From the NCBI GenBank assembly GCA_003216535.1, contig QCIS01000001.1, positions 1 to 64,000 on the forward strand: a stretch of 64,000 nt of DNA. The letters are read 5' to 3'. Origin of the DNA: Prochlorococcus sp. AG-402-N08. Its GTDB lineage: Bacteria > Cyanobacteriota > Cyanobacteriia > PCC-6307 > Cyanobiaceae. The position numbers and the translations under genes are program-made. Shown one piece after another: positions 9,905-19,697 of the stretch (positions within the stretch are counted from its first letter, which is position 1; each line of letters begins with the position of its first letter). Under the pieces are notes generated by a model. The model did no database searches. It was not told where the DNA came from and was given only the letters and a program-made list of their open reading frames with translations.

Positions 9905-10261
9905 ATGTTGGATTCATTAAAACAAAAGAAGAATATCCAGAGAATAAAAATGAGAATCAAAACTGGAGATTTGGTAAAAGTAATTAATGGCAAGGACAAA
10001 GGGAAAACTGGTGAGGTTTTAAAAACTATCCCTCTTGAAAATAGAGTAGTAGTTAAGGGAATTAACCTTAGGACTAAACATGTTAAACCAAATCAAGAAG
10101 GAGAAACTGGAAGAATACTTACAGAAGAAGCATCTTTACATGCATCAAATGTAATGTTCTTCTCCAAGGATAAAAATCTTACAAGTAAGATTGAATACTT
10201 CATTGATAAAGAGGGTGTTAAGAAAAGAAGATTAAAGAAAACTGGTGAAGTAATTGATTAA
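9905..10261 (+). CDS. rplX: 50S ribosomal protein L24
   Basis: A 118-residue L24 with the KOW motif [20 protein letters not shown] at about residues 21-40. It is an assembly initiator for 23S rRNA. The first ATG gives about 15 extra N-terminal residues compared with typical L24, so an internal ATG at 9950 ([11 protein letters not shown]) is an alternative start. A 73-base gap follows before rplE. Confidence 0.93.
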   Translation: MLDSLKQKKNIQRIKMRIKTGDLVKVINGKDKGKTGEVLKTIPLENRVVVKGINLRTKHVKPNQEGETGRILTEEASLHASNVMFFSKDKNLTSKIEYFIDKEGVKKRRLKKTGEVID

Positions 10262-10302
10262 TTTTTCATCAGTAACCAGATTTCAACTTTTTCTAATTTA
10301 TC

Positions 10303-10324
10303 AATTCTGACAAAGACCAGAATT
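10303..10324 (+). promoter_or_regulatory. RNA hairpin just upstream of rplE
   Basis: A perfect 7-bp inverted repeat, AATTCTG (10303-10309) and CAGAATT (10318-10324), encloses an 8-base loop. It ends 10 bases before the rplE start, inside the longest spacer of this stretch of the operon. In E. coli protein S8 represses the spc operon by binding mRNA at the start of the L5 gene, so the position suggests a related control site. The binding itself is inference. Confidence 0.35.
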
Positions 10325-10334
10325 AAAAAAAATT

Positions 10335-10874
10335 ATGACTTTAAAAAATCGCTACAAAGAATCAATTAGACCAAAACTTTTAAAGGAACTTGGTCTTAAA
10401 AATATTCATCAAGTACCTAAAGTTGTCAAAGTCAACGTTAATAGAGGTCTTGGTGAGGCTGCTTCAAATTCGAAAGCTCTAGAAGCCTCTTTAAATGAAA
10501 TGGCAACAATTACAGGACAAAAGGCCTTAGTAACTAGGGCTAAAAAAGCTATCGCGGGTTTTAAAATTCGTGAAGGCATGCCTATTGGTTGTACTGTTAC
10601 TTTGAGAGGAGACAGGATGTATTCCTTTTTGGAGAGATTTATAAATCTAGCTTTACCAAGGATAAGAGACTTTAGAGGAGTTAATCCAAAAAGTTTTGAT
10701 GGGAGAGGTAATTACACCGTTGGAGTGAAAGAGCAATTGATTTTTCCTGAAATCTCTTTTGATAAAATAGATTCAATAAGAGGTATGGATATAACTATTG
10801 TCACTAGTGCAAAATCAGATCAAGAAGGTAAAGCTCTTTTGCAGGAGTTAGGAATGCCTTTTAGTAAGAATTAA
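10335..10874 (+). CDS. rplE: 50S ribosomal protein L5
   Basis: A 179-residue L5, the 5S rRNA-binding protein of the central protuberance. Conserved blocks include [29 protein letters not shown] and the C-terminal [11 protein letters not shown]. The gene starts after a 73-base spacer containing a hairpin. rpsN (S14) is not found between this gene and rpsH, unlike in E. coli. Confidence 0.97.
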   Translation: MTLKNRYKESIRPKLLKELGLKNIHQVPKVVKVNVNRGLGEAASNSKALEASLNEMATITGQKALVTRAKKAIAGFKIREGMPIGCTVTLRGDRMYSFLERFINLALPRIRDFRGVNPKSFDGRGNYTVGVKEQLIFPEISFDKIDSIRGMDITIVTSAKSDQEGKALLQELGMPFSKN

Positions 10875-10883
10875 ATTAAAACT

Positions 10884-11285
10884 ATGTCAAATCACGATCC
10901 TATTTCAGATATGCTTACTCGAATTAGAAATGCGAGTCAAAAAAAGCATACAACCACAACAATTCCAGGTTCAAAAATGTCCTTAAGTATCGCCAAAGTG
11001 CTTCAAAAAGAGGGGTTCATTTCTGATATTAATGAAGAAGGTGAAGGTTATAAATCACAAATAATACTTGGCCTCAAATATAGTGGTAAAAATAAATTCC
11101 CTACTATTCGATCTATGCAAAGAGTAAGTAAACCTGGTTTGAGAATTTATAAAAATACTAGAGGTTTACCAAAAGTTCTTGGAGGTCTTGGAGTTGCCAT
11201 AATATCAACTTCTAAAGGCGTTATGAGTGATCGCGATGCTAGGAAGCAAGGCATTGGCGGCGAAGTCCTCTGCTATGTTTATTAA
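10884..11285 (+). CDS. rpsH: 30S ribosomal protein S8
   Basis: A 133-residue S8 opening [17 protein letters not shown], with the 16S rRNA-binding C-terminal block [21 protein letters not shown]. It is the translational regulator of the spc operon in E. coli. It lies 9 bases after rplE. Confidence 0.97.
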   Translation: MSNHDPISDMLTRIRNASQKKHTTTTIPGSKMSLSIAKVLQKEGFISDINEEGEGYKSQIILGLKYSGKNKFPTIRSMQRVSKPGLRIYKNTRGLPKVLGGLGVAIISTSKGVMSDRDARKQGIGGEVLCYVY

Positions 11286-11297
11286 GGAGAATTAATC

Positions 11298-11837
11298 ATG
11301 TCAAGAATCGGAAAAAATCCAGTACTTATTCCAGAGAAAGTTACAGTTGATTTTGATGGATTAACAGTTACAGTGAGAGGCCCAAAGGGTGAGTTAAAAC
11401 GTCTAATGCCTGAGGGAGTTAGTTTTGATAAGAAAGATAATACTGTTGTCGTAAGTCCTACTACAACCAAAATATATTCAAGGCAGAGACATGGTTTATG
11501 TAGAGCTTTAATTGCAAATATGGTTGAAGGGGTTACTCAAGGTTTTTCAAAGAAACTAGAAATTGTCGGAGTTGGATCGAGAGCACAAGTAAAAGGTAAA
11601 AATCTAGTTGTAAGTGCAGGATATAGTCATCCTGTAGAAATGATCCCCCCTGATGGTATAACATACAAGGTTGAGAGTAATACAAACGTTACTGTATCTG
11701 GAATTGATAAGGAAATTGTTGGCAATGAAGCAGCAAAAATCAGATCAATTAGACCTCCAGAGCCATATAAGGGTAAAGGAATTAAGTACCTTGATGAGAG
11801 AATTCTCAGAAAAGCTGGTAAATCTGGCAAAAAATAA
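11298..11837 (+). CDS. rplF: 50S ribosomal protein L6
   Basis: A 179-residue L6 with two homologous RNA-binding domains. It opens [15 protein letters not shown] and ends with [15 protein letters not shown] followed by the KAGKSGKK tail. It is preceded by an AAGGAGAA Shine-Dalgarno. Confidence 0.97.
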   Translation: MSRIGKNPVLIPEKVTVDFDGLTVTVRGPKGELKRLMPEGVSFDKKDNTVVVSPTTTKIYSRQRHGLCRALIANMVEGVTQGFSKKLEIVGVGSRAQVKGKNLVVSAGYSHPVEMIPPDGITYKVESNTNVTVSGIDKEIVGNEAAKIRSIRPPEPYKGKGIKYLDERILRKAGKSGKK

Positions 11838-11852
11838 TTCCACTTAAAAAAA

Positions 11853-12221
11853 ATGACCAAACTTTCCAGGAAATTACAAACTCAAAAAAGACACAAAAGA
11901 TTAAGAAGATTCTTAATTGGTGATGCAACGCGTCCAAGATTGTCTGTTTTTCGCTCTAATAATCATATTTATGCTCAGGTTATAGATGATAGTGCTCAAC
12001 AAACTATTTGTTCGGCTTCAACCATTGATAAAGAACTCAGAGAAAAATCAGAGAAATTACCTTCTGATTGTAATTCTTCTTCTATTGTTGGAAAATTGTT
12101 AGCAAATAGAGCGATAAAAAAAGGTATCAAGCAAGTAATTTTTGACCGTGGAGGTAATTTATATCACGGGAGAGTAAAGGCACTTGCAGACGCTGCTCGT
12201 GAAGCTGGCCTAGAATTCTAA
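11853..12221 (+). CDS. rplR: 50S ribosomal protein L18
   Basis: A 122-residue L18, the 5S rRNA partner of L5. It has [20 protein letters not shown] near residue 30 and the C-terminal [20 protein letters not shown] signature. It starts 15 bases after rplF. Confidence 0.97.
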   Translation: MTKLSRKLQTQKRHKRLRRFLIGDATRPRLSVFRSNNHIYAQVIDDSAQQTICSASTIDKELREKSEKLPSDCNSSSIVGKLLANRAIKKGIKQVIFDRGGNLYHGRVKALADAAREAGLEF

Positions 12222-12236
12222 CTTTTAATTATTACT

Positions 12237-12857
12237 ATGACTGACACCCCAACAAATCAAGAAATTCAATCCAAGAATAATAACGTTCCTGGAGCTATGC
12301 CTGTGGAACAAAAAAAGAATAATCGTAATGATCGAAAAAGAAATAGAAGAGGTGATTCAAAAAATCTAGAGAGAGATTCTGATTGGCAAGAAAGAGTTGT
12401 TCAAATTCGACGCGTTTCTAAAACTGTAAAAGGCGGAAAAAAAATGAGTTTTAGAGCAATTGTTGTTGTAGGTAATGAGAAAGGTCAAGTTGGTGTTGGA
12501 GTTGGTAAAGCAGGAGATGTCATTGGTGCGGTGAGAAAGGGAGTTTCAGATGGTAAAAAGAATCTTGTTAGGGTCCCCTTAACTCCAAATAATTCGATAC
12601 CAACTTTATCTAAAGGCCGAGATGGTGCTGCTAATGTTTTAATTAGACCAGCTGCCCCGGGTACAGGTGTAATTGCTGGTGGTTCAATAAGAACAGTTTT
12701 AGAATTAGCCGGCATAAAAAATGTCTTAGCTAAGAGACTGGGGAGTAAAACACCTTTGAATAATGCGAGAGCTGCTATGGTGGCTCTTTCTCAATTAAGA
12801 ACACACAAATCTGCCTCAAGGGAGAGAGGCATCTCACTTGAACAGCTCTATTCTTGA
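12237..12857 (+). CDS. rpsE: 30S ribosomal protein S5
   Basis: A 206-residue S5 with a hydrophilic N-terminal extension of about 45 residues before the conserved core [19 protein letters not shown]. The core also holds the loop [18 protein letters not shown]5 acts in decoding fidelity and mRNA unwinding. rpmD (L30), which follows rpsE in E. coli, is absent and rplO comes next. Confidence 0.97.
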   Translation: MTDTPTNQEIQSKNNNVPGAMPVEQKKNNRNDRKRNRRGDSKNLERDSDWQERVVQIRRVSKTVKGGKKMSFRAIVVVGNEKGQVGVGVGKAGDVIGAVRKGVSDGKKNLVRVPLTPNNSIPTLSKGRDGAANVLIRPAAPGTGVIAGGSIRTVLELAGIKNVLAKRLGSKTPLNNARAAMVALSQLRTHKSASRERGISLEQLYS

Positions 12858-12862
12858 AAATT

Positions 12863-13321
12863 ATGACTTCAACATTAAATACACTTAAATCAAACTCTGG
12901 CTCGAGAAAGAAAAAATTAAGAAAGGGCAGAGGTATTGCAGCCGGTCAGGGTGCTTCATGTGGTTTTGGAATGAGAGGACAAAAGTCACGTTCTGGAAGA
13001 CCCACTCGTCCAGGTTTTGAAGGTGGCCAAATGCCTCTATATAGAAGAGTTCCAAAATTAAAGCACTTTGAAATAGTTAATCAAAAGAACTTTTCCATAA
13101 TCAATTTAGATAAATTAAATGATTTCAATGATAACGATACTGTCAACTTGGACTCACTTGTTAAGAAAGGATTGATCTTCAAGCCAAAATTTCCTTTAAA
13201 AATCCTTGGCAACGGAAAACTTAATGTAAAGTTAAACGTCCAAGCTCATGCATTCACAAGAGTTGCAAAACAAAAAATTGAGGATGCAGGTGGATCTTGC
13301 GAGCTTATAAACAATAAATAA
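12863..13321 (+). CDS. rplO: 50S ribosomal protein L15
   Basis: A 152-residue L15 with the glycine- and arginine-rich N-terminal arm [19 protein letters not shown] and [17 protein letters not shown]. An upstream in-frame TTG at 12854 overlapping the rpsE stop would add three residues. The ATG at 12863 is preferred because it gives [10 protein letters not shown], where family members begin. Confidence 0.95.
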   Translation: MTSTLNTLKSNSGSRKKKLRKGRGIAAGQGASCGFGMRGQKSRSGRPTRPGFEGGQMPLYRRVPKLKHFEIVNQKNFSIINLDKLNDFNDNDTVNLDSLVKKGLIFKPKFPLKILGNGKLNVKLNVQAHAFTRVAKQKIEDAGGSCELINNK

Positions 13322-13350
13322 ATATACTAAAAATATAGGAAAGCTTCAAA

Positions 13351-14670
13351 ATGTTTGTCAACAAAAGTAGAAATCCTAGCGCTTCTGAAATACTTTCCCA
13401 ATTATTTTTAAATAAAGAGTTAAGGAGTAGAGTTTTGACAACTTTAGGGCTTCTCCTTTTAGTTAGACTTGGTATCTATATCCCCATGCCTGGTATTGAT
13501 AGGGTTGCTTTTAAAAGTTTTATAGATCAAGGGGGTCAATTAATAGGTTTTTTAGATATTTTTACTGGAGGAGGAATTTCAACCCTAGGAATATTCGCAT
13601 TAGGCATACTTCCGTTTATCAATGCATCAATTATTATTCAGCTTCTCACAGCTTCATTGCCTGTTCTTGAAGATTTACAAAAAAATGAAGGAGAAGCGGG
13701 GAGAAGAAAAATTGCTCAAATAACAAGATATGTTTCATTAGGATGGGGTTTTTTGCAAAGTATAATTTTTTCCTTAATTCTTAGACAATATGCTATTCAG
13801 GGGATAAGTGAAACTACATTTGTTTTACAAACTTCCATTGCCTTAGTTACTGGTTCAATGTTAGTAATGTGGTTTAGTGAAATTATTACGGAGAAAGGGA
13901 TAGGTCAAGGTGCTTCACTAGTCATTTTTTTGAATATTGTTTCGACTTTACCTAAGGCTCTAAGTTCAACCATTGAAAAAGCTCAAACTGGCGATAGAGG
14001 AGATGTTTTAGGAATAGCAGTTTTACTTGGAGTATTTTTACTGACAATTGTTGGAATCATTTTCGTCCAAGAGGGAGCAAGACGCATTCCTATTGTTAGT
14101 GCAAAAAGGCAAATAGGAAATTCAACACTACTTCCTACAAGGCAAAGTTATTTACCTTTGAAACTAAATGCAGGAGGAGTAATGCCTATTATATTTGCAT
14201 CTGCTTTAATCTTTTTGCCTATAACTATTGCAAATGTCACGGGAAATCCAGTCTTAATAAAGTTAGCGAGTAGTTTAAATCCTGGATCTTCTAATCCATG
14301 GCCATATGCTCTTACATTCTTCTCCTTGATTTTGGGGTTCTCCTATTTTTATGCATCTCTTACTATCAATCCAATTGATGTAGCTTCAAATTTGAAGAAA
14401 GGAGGAGTAGCTATACCAGGAGTTAGACCAGGAACTAATACGGCCAACTACCTATCAGGCATACAAAATAGGTTGACATTATTGGGAGGATTATTTTTGG
14501 GTTCAGTAGCTATAATCCCAGCTGCAGTAGAAAGAGCTACAAACGTTCAGACTTTTCAAGGTTTAGGAGCAACTTCATTACTTATTCTTGTGGGTGTTGC
14601 TATAGATACTGCTAAGCAAATTCAAACTTATGTTATTTCGCAAAGGTATGAGGGACTAATTAATAATTAA
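13351..14670 (+). CDS. secY: Protein translocase subunit SecY
   Basis: A 439-residue SecY, the channel of the Sec translocon in plasma and thylakoid membranes. Ten hydrophobic segments can be traced. The plug-region [23 protein letters not shown] and the cytoplasmic loop [10 protein letters not shown] (ribosome/SecA contact) are present. Encoded within the r-protein operon as usual, and overlapping adk by one base. Confidence 0.97.
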   Translation: MFVNKSRNPSASEILSQLFLNKELRSRVLTTLGLLLLVRLGIYIPMPGIDRVAFKSFIDQGGQLIGFLDIFTGGGISTLGIFALGILPFINASIIIQLLTASLPVLEDLQKNEGEAGRRKIAQITRYVSLGWGFLQSIIFSLILRQYAIQGISETTFVLQTSIALVTGSMLVMWFSEIITEKGIGQGASLVIFLNIVSTLPKALSSTIEKAQTGDRGDVLGIAVLLGVFLLTIVGIIFVQEGARRIPIVSAKRQIGNSTLLPTRQSYLPLKLNAGGVMPIIFASALIFLPITIANVTGNPVLIKLASSLNPGSSNPWPYALTFFSLILGFSYFYASLTINPIDVASNLKKGGVAIPGVRPGTNTANYLSGIQNRLTLLGGLFLGSVAIIPAAVERATNVQTFQGLGATSLLILVGVAIDTAKQIQTYVISQRYEGLINN

Positions 14671-15218
14671 TGAAGAAACATTTACTATTTTTAGGAGCTC
14701 CTGGAGCAGGGAAAGGGACTCAAGCGGAATTGCTAAGTCAAACTAATTCTTACTTACACCTTTCTACTGGTGAATTATTAAGAAAAGAAATCGAAATGAA
14801 TACTATTCTTGGAAATCAGGTAAAAGATATCATGAATCGAGGGGAACTTGTTAGTGATGAACTTGTATTAAAGATAGTAAGACAAAATTTAGAAAAAAAT
14901 AATAAAGGCTGGATTTTAGATGGCTACCCAAGAAATATATCTCAAGCAAATTCATTGAATAAGGTCTTAATTGAATTAAATCAACCATTAGAAGTGGTTT
15001 TTTATTTAGATATTCCAGAAGAAGTTCTTATTAAGCGTTTGCTTTTAAGAGGGAGAAAAGATGATACTGAAGAGACAATTAGAACAAGAGTTGACATTTA
15101 TAAAAAAACTACAGAACCATTGATTCAATATTTTGATGATCTCTCTTTATTAAAATATATTGATGCTGATAGAGATTTAAAAACTATTTCATCTGATATC
15201 GAACAAAAAATGGCTTGA
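14670..15218 (+). CDS. adk: Adenylate kinase (short LID form)
   Basis: A 182-residue adenylate kinase catalysing ATP + AMP = 2 ADP. The P-loop [10 protein letters not shown] is at residues 8-17, the AMP-binding segment STGELLR near residue 33, and the DGYPRN motif near residue 88. It is the short type: the LID domain is only a short [13 protein letters not shown] loop, without the zinc-finger LID of long forms. map and infA, which follow adk in many bacteria, are missing here. Confidence 0.97.
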   Translation: MKKHLLFLGAPGAGKGTQAELLSQTNSYLHLSTGELLRKEIEMNTILGNQVKDIMNRGELVSDELVLKIVRQNLEKNNKGWILDGYPRNISQANSLNKVLIELNQPLEVVFYLDIPEEVLIKRLLLRGRKDDTEETIRTRVDIYKKTTEPLIQYFDDLSLLKYIDADRDLKTISSDIEQKMA

Positions 15219-15263
15219 TGATGATGTAGAATATAATATTAACGTTTTATTTGTTAAACCCCT

Positions 15264-15380
15264 ATGAAGGTAAGATCTTCAGTCAAAAAAATTAGTCCTG
15301 ACGATCAGATCGTGAGGAGAAGAGGTAAAATCTATGTTATTAACAAGAAAAGACCTCGCAATAAACAGCGTCAGGGTTAA
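15264..15380 (+). CDS. rpmJ: 50S ribosomal protein L36, cysteine-less (zinc-free) form
   Basis: A 38-codon gene starting [10 protein letters not shown] and ending [12 protein letters not shown], the full length of L36. In zinc-binding (C+) L36 the ligands are three Cys and one His. Aligned to E. coli, all four positions are replaced here (by Ser, Asp, Asn and Asn), so this is a C-minus form that cannot hold the zinc. It lies 45 bases after adk, with a -10-like TATAAT at 15232, and precedes rpsM. Confidence 0.96.
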   Translation: MKVRSSVKKISPDDQIVRRRGKIYVINKKRPRNKQRQG

Positions 15381-15421
15381 ATTTCAACCCTTAAATTCAA
15401 ACTTTTACTTTTTAAAAACAC

Positions 15422-15787
15422 GTGGCCAGGATTGCAGGAATTGACATACCTCGCGAAAAGCGAGTAGAAATTTCACTAACATACGTCTATGGAATTGGTT
15501 TAACGAGATCAAAGCTAATTCTTGCTAATACTGGTGTAAACCCAGATACTCGTGTCAAAGACCTTTCAGATTCTGATGTTCAAAAGCTTAGAGGTGCTAC
15601 AGAAGAATTCACTTTAGAAGGGGATTTGAGAAGAAAAGAGGGAATGGCTTTAAAACGTCTGCAAGATATAGGGTGTGTAAGAGGAAGAAGACATAGAATG
15701 AGTCTTCCAGTAAGAGGTCAAAGAACTAGGACCAATGCAAGAACAAGACGGGGTTCGAGGAAAACAGTTGCTGGAAGAAAAAAATAA
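15422..15787 (+). CDS. rpsM: 30S ribosomal protein S13
   Basis: A 121-residue S13, start GTG, giving [20 protein letters not shown], the normal N-terminus. The helix-two-turn-helix region and the basic tail [14 protein letters not shown] that contacts the P-site tRNA are intact. It begins the alpha-operon portion; rpsD (S4), which lies between rpsK and rpoA in E. coli, is absent here. Confidence 0.97.
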   Translation: MARIAGIDIPREKRVEISLTYVYGIGLTRSKLILANTGVNPDTRVKDLSDSDVQKLRGATEEFTLEGDLRRKEGMALKRLQDIGCVRGRRHRMSLPVRGQRTRTNARTRRGSRKTVAGRKK

Positions 15788-15831
15788 TTAACTAAATCTA
15801 TTTACAAATTGAAGTATTAAATTAAAACATC

Positions 15832-16224
15832 ATGGCAGCTACAGTAAAAAAAACAGGTTCAAAGAAATCCAAACGTAATGTACCTAATGGTGTGGTACAT
15901 ATACAAAGCACATTTAATAATACTATAGTTTCAATTTCTGACACTTCTGGGCACGTAATTTCTTGGTCTTCTGCTGGCGCAAGTGGATTTAAAGGCGCTC
16001 GGAAAGGTACGCCATTTGCAGCTCAAACAGCTGCTGAAGCTGCAGCTAGAAGAGCATTAGATCAAGGCATGAGACAAATAGAAGTACTAGTTAGAGGGCC
16101 TGGCGCAGGTAGGGAAACGGCCATAAGAGCTTTACAAGTGGCCGGATTAGAAATAACTCTAATAAGAGATGTAACTCCATTACCTCATAATGGATGTAGA
16201 AGACCTAAACGGAGACGCGTTTAG
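15832..16224 (+). CDS. rpsK: 30S ribosomal protein S11
   Basis: A 130-residue S11 with [26 protein letters not shown] and the C-terminal [13 protein letters not shown]. It lies on the platform near the E site. The last codons and stop form one arm of a strong 12-bp hairpin, described separately. Confidence 0.98.
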   Translation: MAATVKKTGSKKSKRNVPNGVVHIQSTFNNTIVSISDTSGHVISWSSAGASGFKGARKGTPFAAQTAAEAAARRALDQGMRQIEVLVRGPGAGRETAIRALQVAGLEITLIRDVTPLPHNGCRRPKRRRV

Positions 16225-16229
16225 GTCTT
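16200..16229 (+). promoter_or_regulatory. 12-bp hairpin across the rpsK stop codon
   Basis: Bases 16200-16211 and 16218-16229 are a perfect 12-bp inverted repeat (outer arm AAGACCTAAACG) around the 6-base loop GAGACG. The rpsK stop TAG lies in the 3' arm. No T-run follows; instead there is a run of eight C at 16241-16248. It is therefore not a standard intrinsic terminator and could be a pause, RNA-processing or partial-termination point before rpoA. Confidence 0.5.
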
Positions 16230-16281
16230 AACCATTCTCACCCCCCCCAACCAAAAAAACTTTTAACCTCATTATTTTTCC

Positions 16282-17220
16282 GTGTTGCAATACCAGATTG
16301 ACAGAATCGATCATCAAATAGCAAATGATCGCTCCCAAACAGGAACTTTTTTAATTGGTCCTCTAGAGAGGGGACAAGCTACAACTTTGGGTAATTCTCT
16401 AAGAAGAGTCCTTATGGGAGGACTTGAAGGGAGTGCAGTGACTGCAGTAAGAATAGCAGGAATTAATCATGAATATGCCACTATTCCTGGAGTGAGAGAA
16501 GACGTTTTAGATATTCTTCTCAATTGCAAGCAACTATCAATAAATAGTTCTAATCCAGAGCTCGAAATAGGCAGGTTAGTAGCGAGCGGTCCAATGGAGG
16601 TGAAGGCGAATGATATTCAATTCTCCTCTCAAGTTGAAATTGTTGATGGCGAAAAACCGATTGCAACTATTCAGGAGGGGCATAATTTAGAGTTGGAAAT
16701 CCATGTTGAAAGAGGGGTTGGATATAGACCTGTCGACCGTAAGAGTGAAGAGACGACTGCTATTGACTTACTACAAATCGATGCTGTATTTATGCCAGTC
16801 AAGAGAGTCAATTTTACGATTGATGAAACTGCTGTAGCAGAAGGCGGAACAGGAAGAGAAAGATTAAAAATGGAAGTAGTAACAGATGGCTCAACAAGTC
16901 CTGACGATGCTATTTCTGAAGCTGCAAATCAGTTAATAGAACTCTTTCAACCTCTTGCTACTGTCACAATGGTTGAAGAAATTCCTGAAGAACCTGAACC
17001 ATCTCCTGAAGCTCAAATTCCTCTTGAGGAACTAAACTTGTCCGTTAGAGCATATAATTGTTTGAAAAGGGCGCAAGTTAACTCAGTTTCGGATTTAATG
17101 GGCTTCAGCTATGAAGATCTTCTTGAAATTAAGAACTTTGGCTCTAAATCTGCAGATGAGGTTATTGAGGCTCTTGAGCGCATCGGCATTTCTATTCCAC
17201 AAAGCAGAACATCTGTTTAA
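16282..17220 (+). CDS. rpoA: RNA polymerase alpha subunit
   Basis: A 312-residue alpha subunit. The N-terminal assembly domain includes [19 protein letters not shown]. The C-terminal domain, which binds UP elements and activators, begins near residue 245 with [19 protein letters not shown]. The start is GTG, placed so that the protein begins MLQYQIDRI as in other cyanobacteria. An Asp/Glu/Pro linker separates the domains. 57 bases of spacer with a hairpin and C-run precede it. Confidence 0.98.
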   Translation: MLQYQIDRIDHQIANDRSQTGTFLIGPLERGQATTLGNSLRRVLMGGLEGSAVTAVRIAGINHEYATIPGVREDVLDILLNCKQLSINSSNPELEIGRLVASGPMEVKANDIQFSSQVEIVDGEKPIATIQEGHNLELEIHVERGVGYRPVDRKSEETTAIDLLQIDAVFMPVKRVNFTIDETAVAEGGTGRERLKMEVVTDGSTSPDDAISEAANQLIELFQPLATVTMVEEIPEEPEPSPEAQIPLEELNLSVRAYNCLKRAQVNSVSDLMGFSYEDLLEIKNFGSKSADEVIEALERIGISIPQSRTSV

Positions 17221-17234
17221 CAATTTTTAAGATT

Positions 17235-17585
17235 ATGAGACACCAACTTAGAATTCCATTATTAAGTAAACCTGCTGACCAAAGGAAAGCACTTCTAAGG
17301 GGTTTGACTACCCAATTAATTAGGGAAGGTCGAGTAACGACAACAAAAGCAAGGGCAAAAGCTTTAAGAAATGAAGCTGAAAGAATGATTTCACTCGCCA
17401 AAGAGGGAAGTTTAGCTTCTAGAAGAATGGCTATTGGATATATTTACGATAAGAAATTAGTTCACTCATTATTTGAGAAAGCAAAAGAAAGATATGGAGA
17501 CAGAAAAGGTGGTTATACACGAATAGTAAGAACCGTATCTAGAAAAGGTGATAACGCTCAAATGGCCATAATCGAGCTTGTTTAA
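17235..17585 (+). CDS. rplQ: 50S ribosomal protein L17
   Basis: A 116-residue L17 opening [24 protein letters not shown], with the conserved [16 protein letters not shown] element. It lies 14 bases after rpoA, the classic end of the alpha operon, but truA follows on the same strand. Confidence 0.97.
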   Translation: MRHQLRIPLLSKPADQRKALLRGLTTQLIREGRVTTTKARAKALRNEAERMISLAKEGSLASRRMAIGYIYDKKLVHSLFEKAKERYGDRKGGYTRIVRTVSRKGDNAQMAIIELV

Positions 17586-17622
17586 GTTAGTTAAAAAAGG
17601 GGCTTTTACTAGAAAATAACTT

Positions 17623-18429
17623 TTGAAAAGGGTAGCTTTACTAGTCCAATATAATGGATCTCATTATTCAGGTTGGCAAAAACAAAAAAATGCAAAAACA
17701 GTTCAAGAAACTTTAGAAAAAGCTCTCTTAGAGATTACAAATCATGCGGTAAAGACTTTTGCAGCAGGTAGAACTGACGCTGGGGTTCATGCGTCAGGTC
17801 AAGTAGTACACTTTGATATTGACTGCGTTATTCCAGGAAATAGTTATTCTGATGTCCTAAATAGTCTTTTACCCTCAACAATCAGGATCTTGGAATCAGT
17901 TGAGGTTAAAGATAGTTGGCATGCATGCTATTCAGCAAAGTATAGACATTATCGATATGTCATTAATAACAGCAAATTCCCTAACTTGTTCATCAATAAT
18001 TGGTCATGGCATAGATATCAAAAAGTATTAGATGAAGTTTTAATGTTAAATGCATCCAAGAAGATGGAAGGAGAGTATGATTTTTTTGCTTTTCAAAAAA
18101 GTGGAAGTAACAGAACAAACTCTATTACAAAAATAAAAAATATAGATATTAAAAGAGTAGAAGATTTGATTTTAGTTGACATTAAAGCTACTGGTTTTCT
18201 ATATGGAATGGTCCGTTTAATTGTTGGTCAACTTGTTTTAGTTGGAGAAAAAAAAATATCGCCAGAAATTTTTACAGATAGATGGTTAAACAAAAAGAAA
18301 AATGATGTTAAAGAATCTGCTCCAGCAAAGGGGTTATGTTTTGTAAATGCTGTTTATAAAGAAAATGTTTTTAAAAAGATTAATAACAATGATTTTTTCC
18401 CTATATTTTTAATTAAGGGTTTTTCTTAA
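17623..18429 (+). CDS. truA: tRNA pseudouridine(38-40) synthase
   Basis: A 268-residue TruA, which isomerises uridines 38-40 in tRNA anticodon arms. The catalytic aspartate lies in AAGRTDAGVHASGQVVHFD near residue 52. The TTG start gives MKRVALLVQYNGSHYSGW, matching the family N-terminus. A weak AT palindrome with a T-run follows the stop, and a new promoter appears before rplM, so the operon may partly break here. Confidence 0.95.
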   Translation: MKRVALLVQYNGSHYSGWQKQKNAKTVQETLEKALLEITNHAVKTFAAGRTDAGVHASGQVVHFDIDCVIPGNSYSDVLNSLLPSTIRILESVEVKDSWHACYSAKYRHYRYVINNSKFPNLFINNWSWHRYQKVLDEVLMLNASKKMEGEYDFFAFQKSGSNRTNSITKIKNIDIKRVEDLILVDIKATGFLYGMVRLIVGQLVLVGEKKISPEIFTDRWLNKKKNDVKESAPAKGLCFVNAVYKENVFKKINNNDFFPIFLIKGFS

Positions 18430-18433
18430 GTAA

Positions 18434-18455
18434 AGTTTAATTAAACTCATTTTTT
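18434..18455 (+). terminator. Weak candidate terminator after truA
   Basis: The palindrome AGTTTAATTAAACT (18434-18447) can form a 5-bp AT-rich stem and is followed by CA and six T (18450-18455). The stem contains little GC, so termination would be inefficient at best. Confidence 0.25.
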
Positions 18456-18475
18456 GTGTAAATCATTCAAAACTG

Positions 18476-18505
18476 TTGTTTAATATTCCTCCAATAAGGT
18501 AGAAT
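18476..18505 (+). promoter_or_regulatory. Candidate sigma70-type promoter of rplM
   Basis: A TTGTTT (18476-18481) and a TAGAAT (18500-18505) are separated by 18 bases in the 115-base gap between truA and rplM. Spacing and match to cyanobacterial type 1 promoters are reasonable. No transcript data are available to confirm it. Confidence 0.35.
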
Positions 18506-18544
18506 TTAGGACCAACTTTAAATTTATTTTCATAAATTTGGTAA

Positions 18545-18976
18545 ATGAATAAAACAATTACTCCATCTTTAGAAACCATTGAAAGAGATTGGTTTTTAGT
18601 TGACGCAAAAGATAAGACACTTGGGAGACTTGCTTCAGAAATTGCAACCGTTTTGAGAGGTAAGAATAAACCAACATTTACTCCTCATTTAGATACTGGA
18701 GATTTTGTCATTGTAGTAAATGCCGAAAAAGTTGAGGTAACAGGTAAAAAAGCATCACAAAAGTTGTATAGAAGACATTCTGGCAGACCTGGAGGAATGA
18801 AAATTGAAAAATTTGAGTCTCTGAAAGAGAGAATTCCTGAAAGAATTATCGAGCAAGCTGTTAAGGGTATGCTGCCACATAACTCTTTGGGAAGACAGCA
18901 ATTCAAAAAACTAAAAGTTTATAAAGGCGCTGATCATCCTCATGCCGCTCAGAATCCTGTATTATTAAATAGTTAA
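18545..18976 (+). CDS. rplM: 50S ribosomal protein L13
   Basis: A 143-residue L13 with the central [19 protein letters not shown] and [23 protein letters not shown] signature. It is an early 23S assembly protein. Cotranscribed with rpsI (9-base gap), the conserved rplM-rpsI pair. Confidence 0.98.
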   Translation: MNKTITPSLETIERDWFLVDAKDKTLGRLASEIATVLRGKNKPTFTPHLDTGDFVIVVNAEKVEVTGKKASQKLYRRHSGRPGGMKIEKFESLKERIPERIIEQAVKGMLPHNSLGRQQFKKLKVYKGADHPHAAQNPVLLNS

Positions 18977-18985
18977 TCTATCGAT

Positions 18986-19396
18986 ATGAATAGTCAAATA
19001 AAAAACAAAGCTGTGTATTGGGGAACTGGAAGAAGAAAAACTTCAGTAGCTAGAGTTCGCTTGATTCCAGGTAATGGACTGATAAAAATTAATGGTCGTC
19101 CTGGAGATGATTACTTAAACTTTAATCCTCTACACTTAAATTCAATAAAAGCACCTTTGCAAACATTAGGCCTTGAAAATTCTTATGATATCCTGGTAAA
19201 TGTTTTTGGTGGTGGATTGACAGGTCAAGCAGACGCTATAAAGCAAGGAGCAGCAAGAGCACTTTGTGAATTATCTCCTGACAACAGGAAACCTCTAAAA
19301 ACTGAAGGCCATCTCAGTAGAGATCCTAGAGCTAAGGAAAGAAGAAAATATGGTCTTAAAAAAGCAAGAAAAGCTCCTCAATTCTCTAAACGTTAA
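18986..19396 (+). CDS. rpsI: 30S ribosomal protein S9
   Basis: A 136-residue S9 starting near [19 protein letters not shown] and ending in [12 protein letters not shown], the C-terminal Lys-Arg tail that touches P-site tRNA. It directly follows rplM and precedes rpmE. Confidence 0.98.
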   Translation: MNSQIKNKAVYWGTGRRKTSVARVRLIPGNGLIKINGRPGDDYLNFNPLHLNSIKAPLQTLGLENSYDILVNVFGGGLTGQADAIKQGAARALCELSPDNRKPLKTEGHLSRDPRAKERRKYGLKKARKAPQFSKR

Positions 19397-19409
19397 AGGA
19401 ATCTAAATC

Positions 19410-19670
19410 ATGCCAAAATCAGAAATACACCCAAAATGGTATCCAGATGCAAAAGTTATTTGTAATGGAGAAGTTGTAATGACGACTGGCTCAACGCAGT
19501 CTGAATTACATGTTGATGTATGGAGTGGTAATCATCCATTCTTCACTGGAACACAGAAAATTCTTGACACAGAAGGTAGAGTTGATAGGTTTATGAAAAA
19601 ATATGGAATGGGTTCAGCTGATACTGCTACCTCAGAAGAGAAAAAAGAAGAAAAAGATTCAAAAAAATAG
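19410..19670 (+). CDS. rpmE: 50S ribosomal protein L31, zinc ligands mostly lost
   Basis: An 86-residue L31 (IHPKWYPDAKV near the start, HPFFTGTQKI in the middle, and a Lys/Glu tail). Zinc-binding L31 carries four cysteines, two around residue 17 and two just before HPFF. Here only Cys18 remains; the pair before HPFF is replaced (VWSGNHPFF). It should therefore be a zinc-independent form although its layout is otherwise that of RpmE. Confidence 0.95.
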   Translation: MPKSEIHPKWYPDAKVICNGEVVMTTGSTQSELHVDVWSGNHPFFTGTQKILDTEGRVDRFMKKYGMGSADTATSEEKKEEKDSKK

Positions 19671-19697
19671 AATTTTCAAAAATTAAGCATAATTTAA

